Positions 63,919-64,000 of a stretch of DNA of 64,000 bases are shown here, in pieces. Source of the DNA: Flavobacterium ammonificans (GTDB lineage: Bacteria > Bacteroidota > Bacteroidia > Flavobacteriales > Flavobacteriaceae). The stretch is taken from NCBI RefSeq assembly GCF_020885975.1, contig NZ_AP025183.1, positions 1 to 64,000 on the forward strand, written 5' to 3'. Positions within the stretch are counted from its first letter, which is position 1. Every line of letters begins with the position of its first letter. A program made the translations under genes and the position numbers. The notes beneath the pieces are model-generated. The model saw nothing but the letters and a program-made list of their open reading frames with translations, ran no database searches and had not been told where the DNA came from.

Positions 63919-64000
63919 ATGAATCTTTTTGACGAAGCCGTAATTGCTCAACAGCAACTTCAAAGTGTAATTTCTCCTACGCCATTACTAGAAAACAGTA
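63919..64000 (+). CDS. ilvA: Threonine ammonia-lyase (IlvA), N-terminal fragment
   Basis: 27 codons, MNLFDEAVIAQQQLQSVISP followed by TPLLENS, then the window ends. Start and spacing fit threonine dehydratase of the isoleucine pathway (the TPL-EN segment precedes the PLP region). Only the N-terminus is visible, so the call is provisional. Confidence 0.65.
   Translation, partial: MNLFDEAVIAQQQLQSVISPTPLLENS

Overview
The window is AT-rich chromosomal DNA from a member of the Bacteroidota, almost certainly a Flavobacterium or a close relative. Four things point there. Protein families typical of the group are present: a SusC/SusD pair, Porin_10, DUF2851, DUF3467, DUF5522, and AcnB-type aconitase with a two-gene methylmalonyl-CoA mutase. 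Promoter-like sequences follow the Bacteroidota pattern TTG-N17-23-TANNTTTG. Most genes lack a Shine-Dalgarno sequence, whereas rpsU has a strong one. Two copies of a structured intergenic element common in Flavobacteria are present. The window opens 100 bases before dnaA, so base 1 is probably the numbering origin of a complete chromosome. It ends inside the start of a probable ilvA.

Layout. 0.1-8.5 kb (+): dnaA, a low-molecular-weight phosphatase, an RsmI-like methyltransferase, an SDR reductase, uridine kinase, a DivIC/FtsB division protein, and both methylmalonyl-CoA mutase subunits. 8.6-11.8 kb (-): a lysozyme-like secreted protein and the set dapF-GNAT-mltG (cell wall). 12-18.3 kb: an HtrA protease, a long GAPDH, an Lrp/AsnC regulator divergent from alanine dehydrogenase, and an amino-acid permease. 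18.4-28 kb: a LysM/NlpC hydrolase, aconitase B, a MoxR ATPase, a SurA-like chaperone, RF3 and DUF3467. 28-43.1 kb (-): the core expression block. In transcription order it is rpsU, a Xer recombinase, hpf, tRNA-Thr(TGT), tRNA-Tyr, tRNA-Thr(GGT), tuf, tRNA-Trp, secE, nusG, rplK, rplA, rplJ, rplL, rpoB, rpoC. 43.2-50.7 kb: an acyl-CoA dehydrogenase, a ComEA-like protein, a second permease, PspC, DUF2851 and a porin. 50.8-55.4 kb: an isolated SusC/SusD nutrient uptake pair. 55.6-64 kb: rnhB, lipB, a lipoprotein, lysS, a PLP-dependent deaminase with a glucosaminidase and hemL, DUF5522, a DUF4136 lipoprotein and the first codons of ilvA.

Most coding content is ordinary core metabolism and information processing. 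There is no prophage, transposon, CRISPR array or defence island. The interesting material lies between genes: (i) two copies of a structured RNA-like element, at 4.54-4.61 kb (-) and 57.9-58.0 kb (+), which may belong to the Flavo-1 class; (ii) control sites around rpsU, with a strong SD and a terminator that ends at the next gene's ATG; (iii) a tRNA/tuf promoter whose start point falls in the hairpin of the preceding terminator; (iv) hairpins between rplL and rpoB and between rpoB and rpoC; (v) candidate operators in front of acnB, the htrA-like gene and ald; (vi) a 21-bp perfect palindrome between lysS and hemL that looks like a dispersed element.

All functional calls rest on reading the translated sequences. 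No database search was possible.
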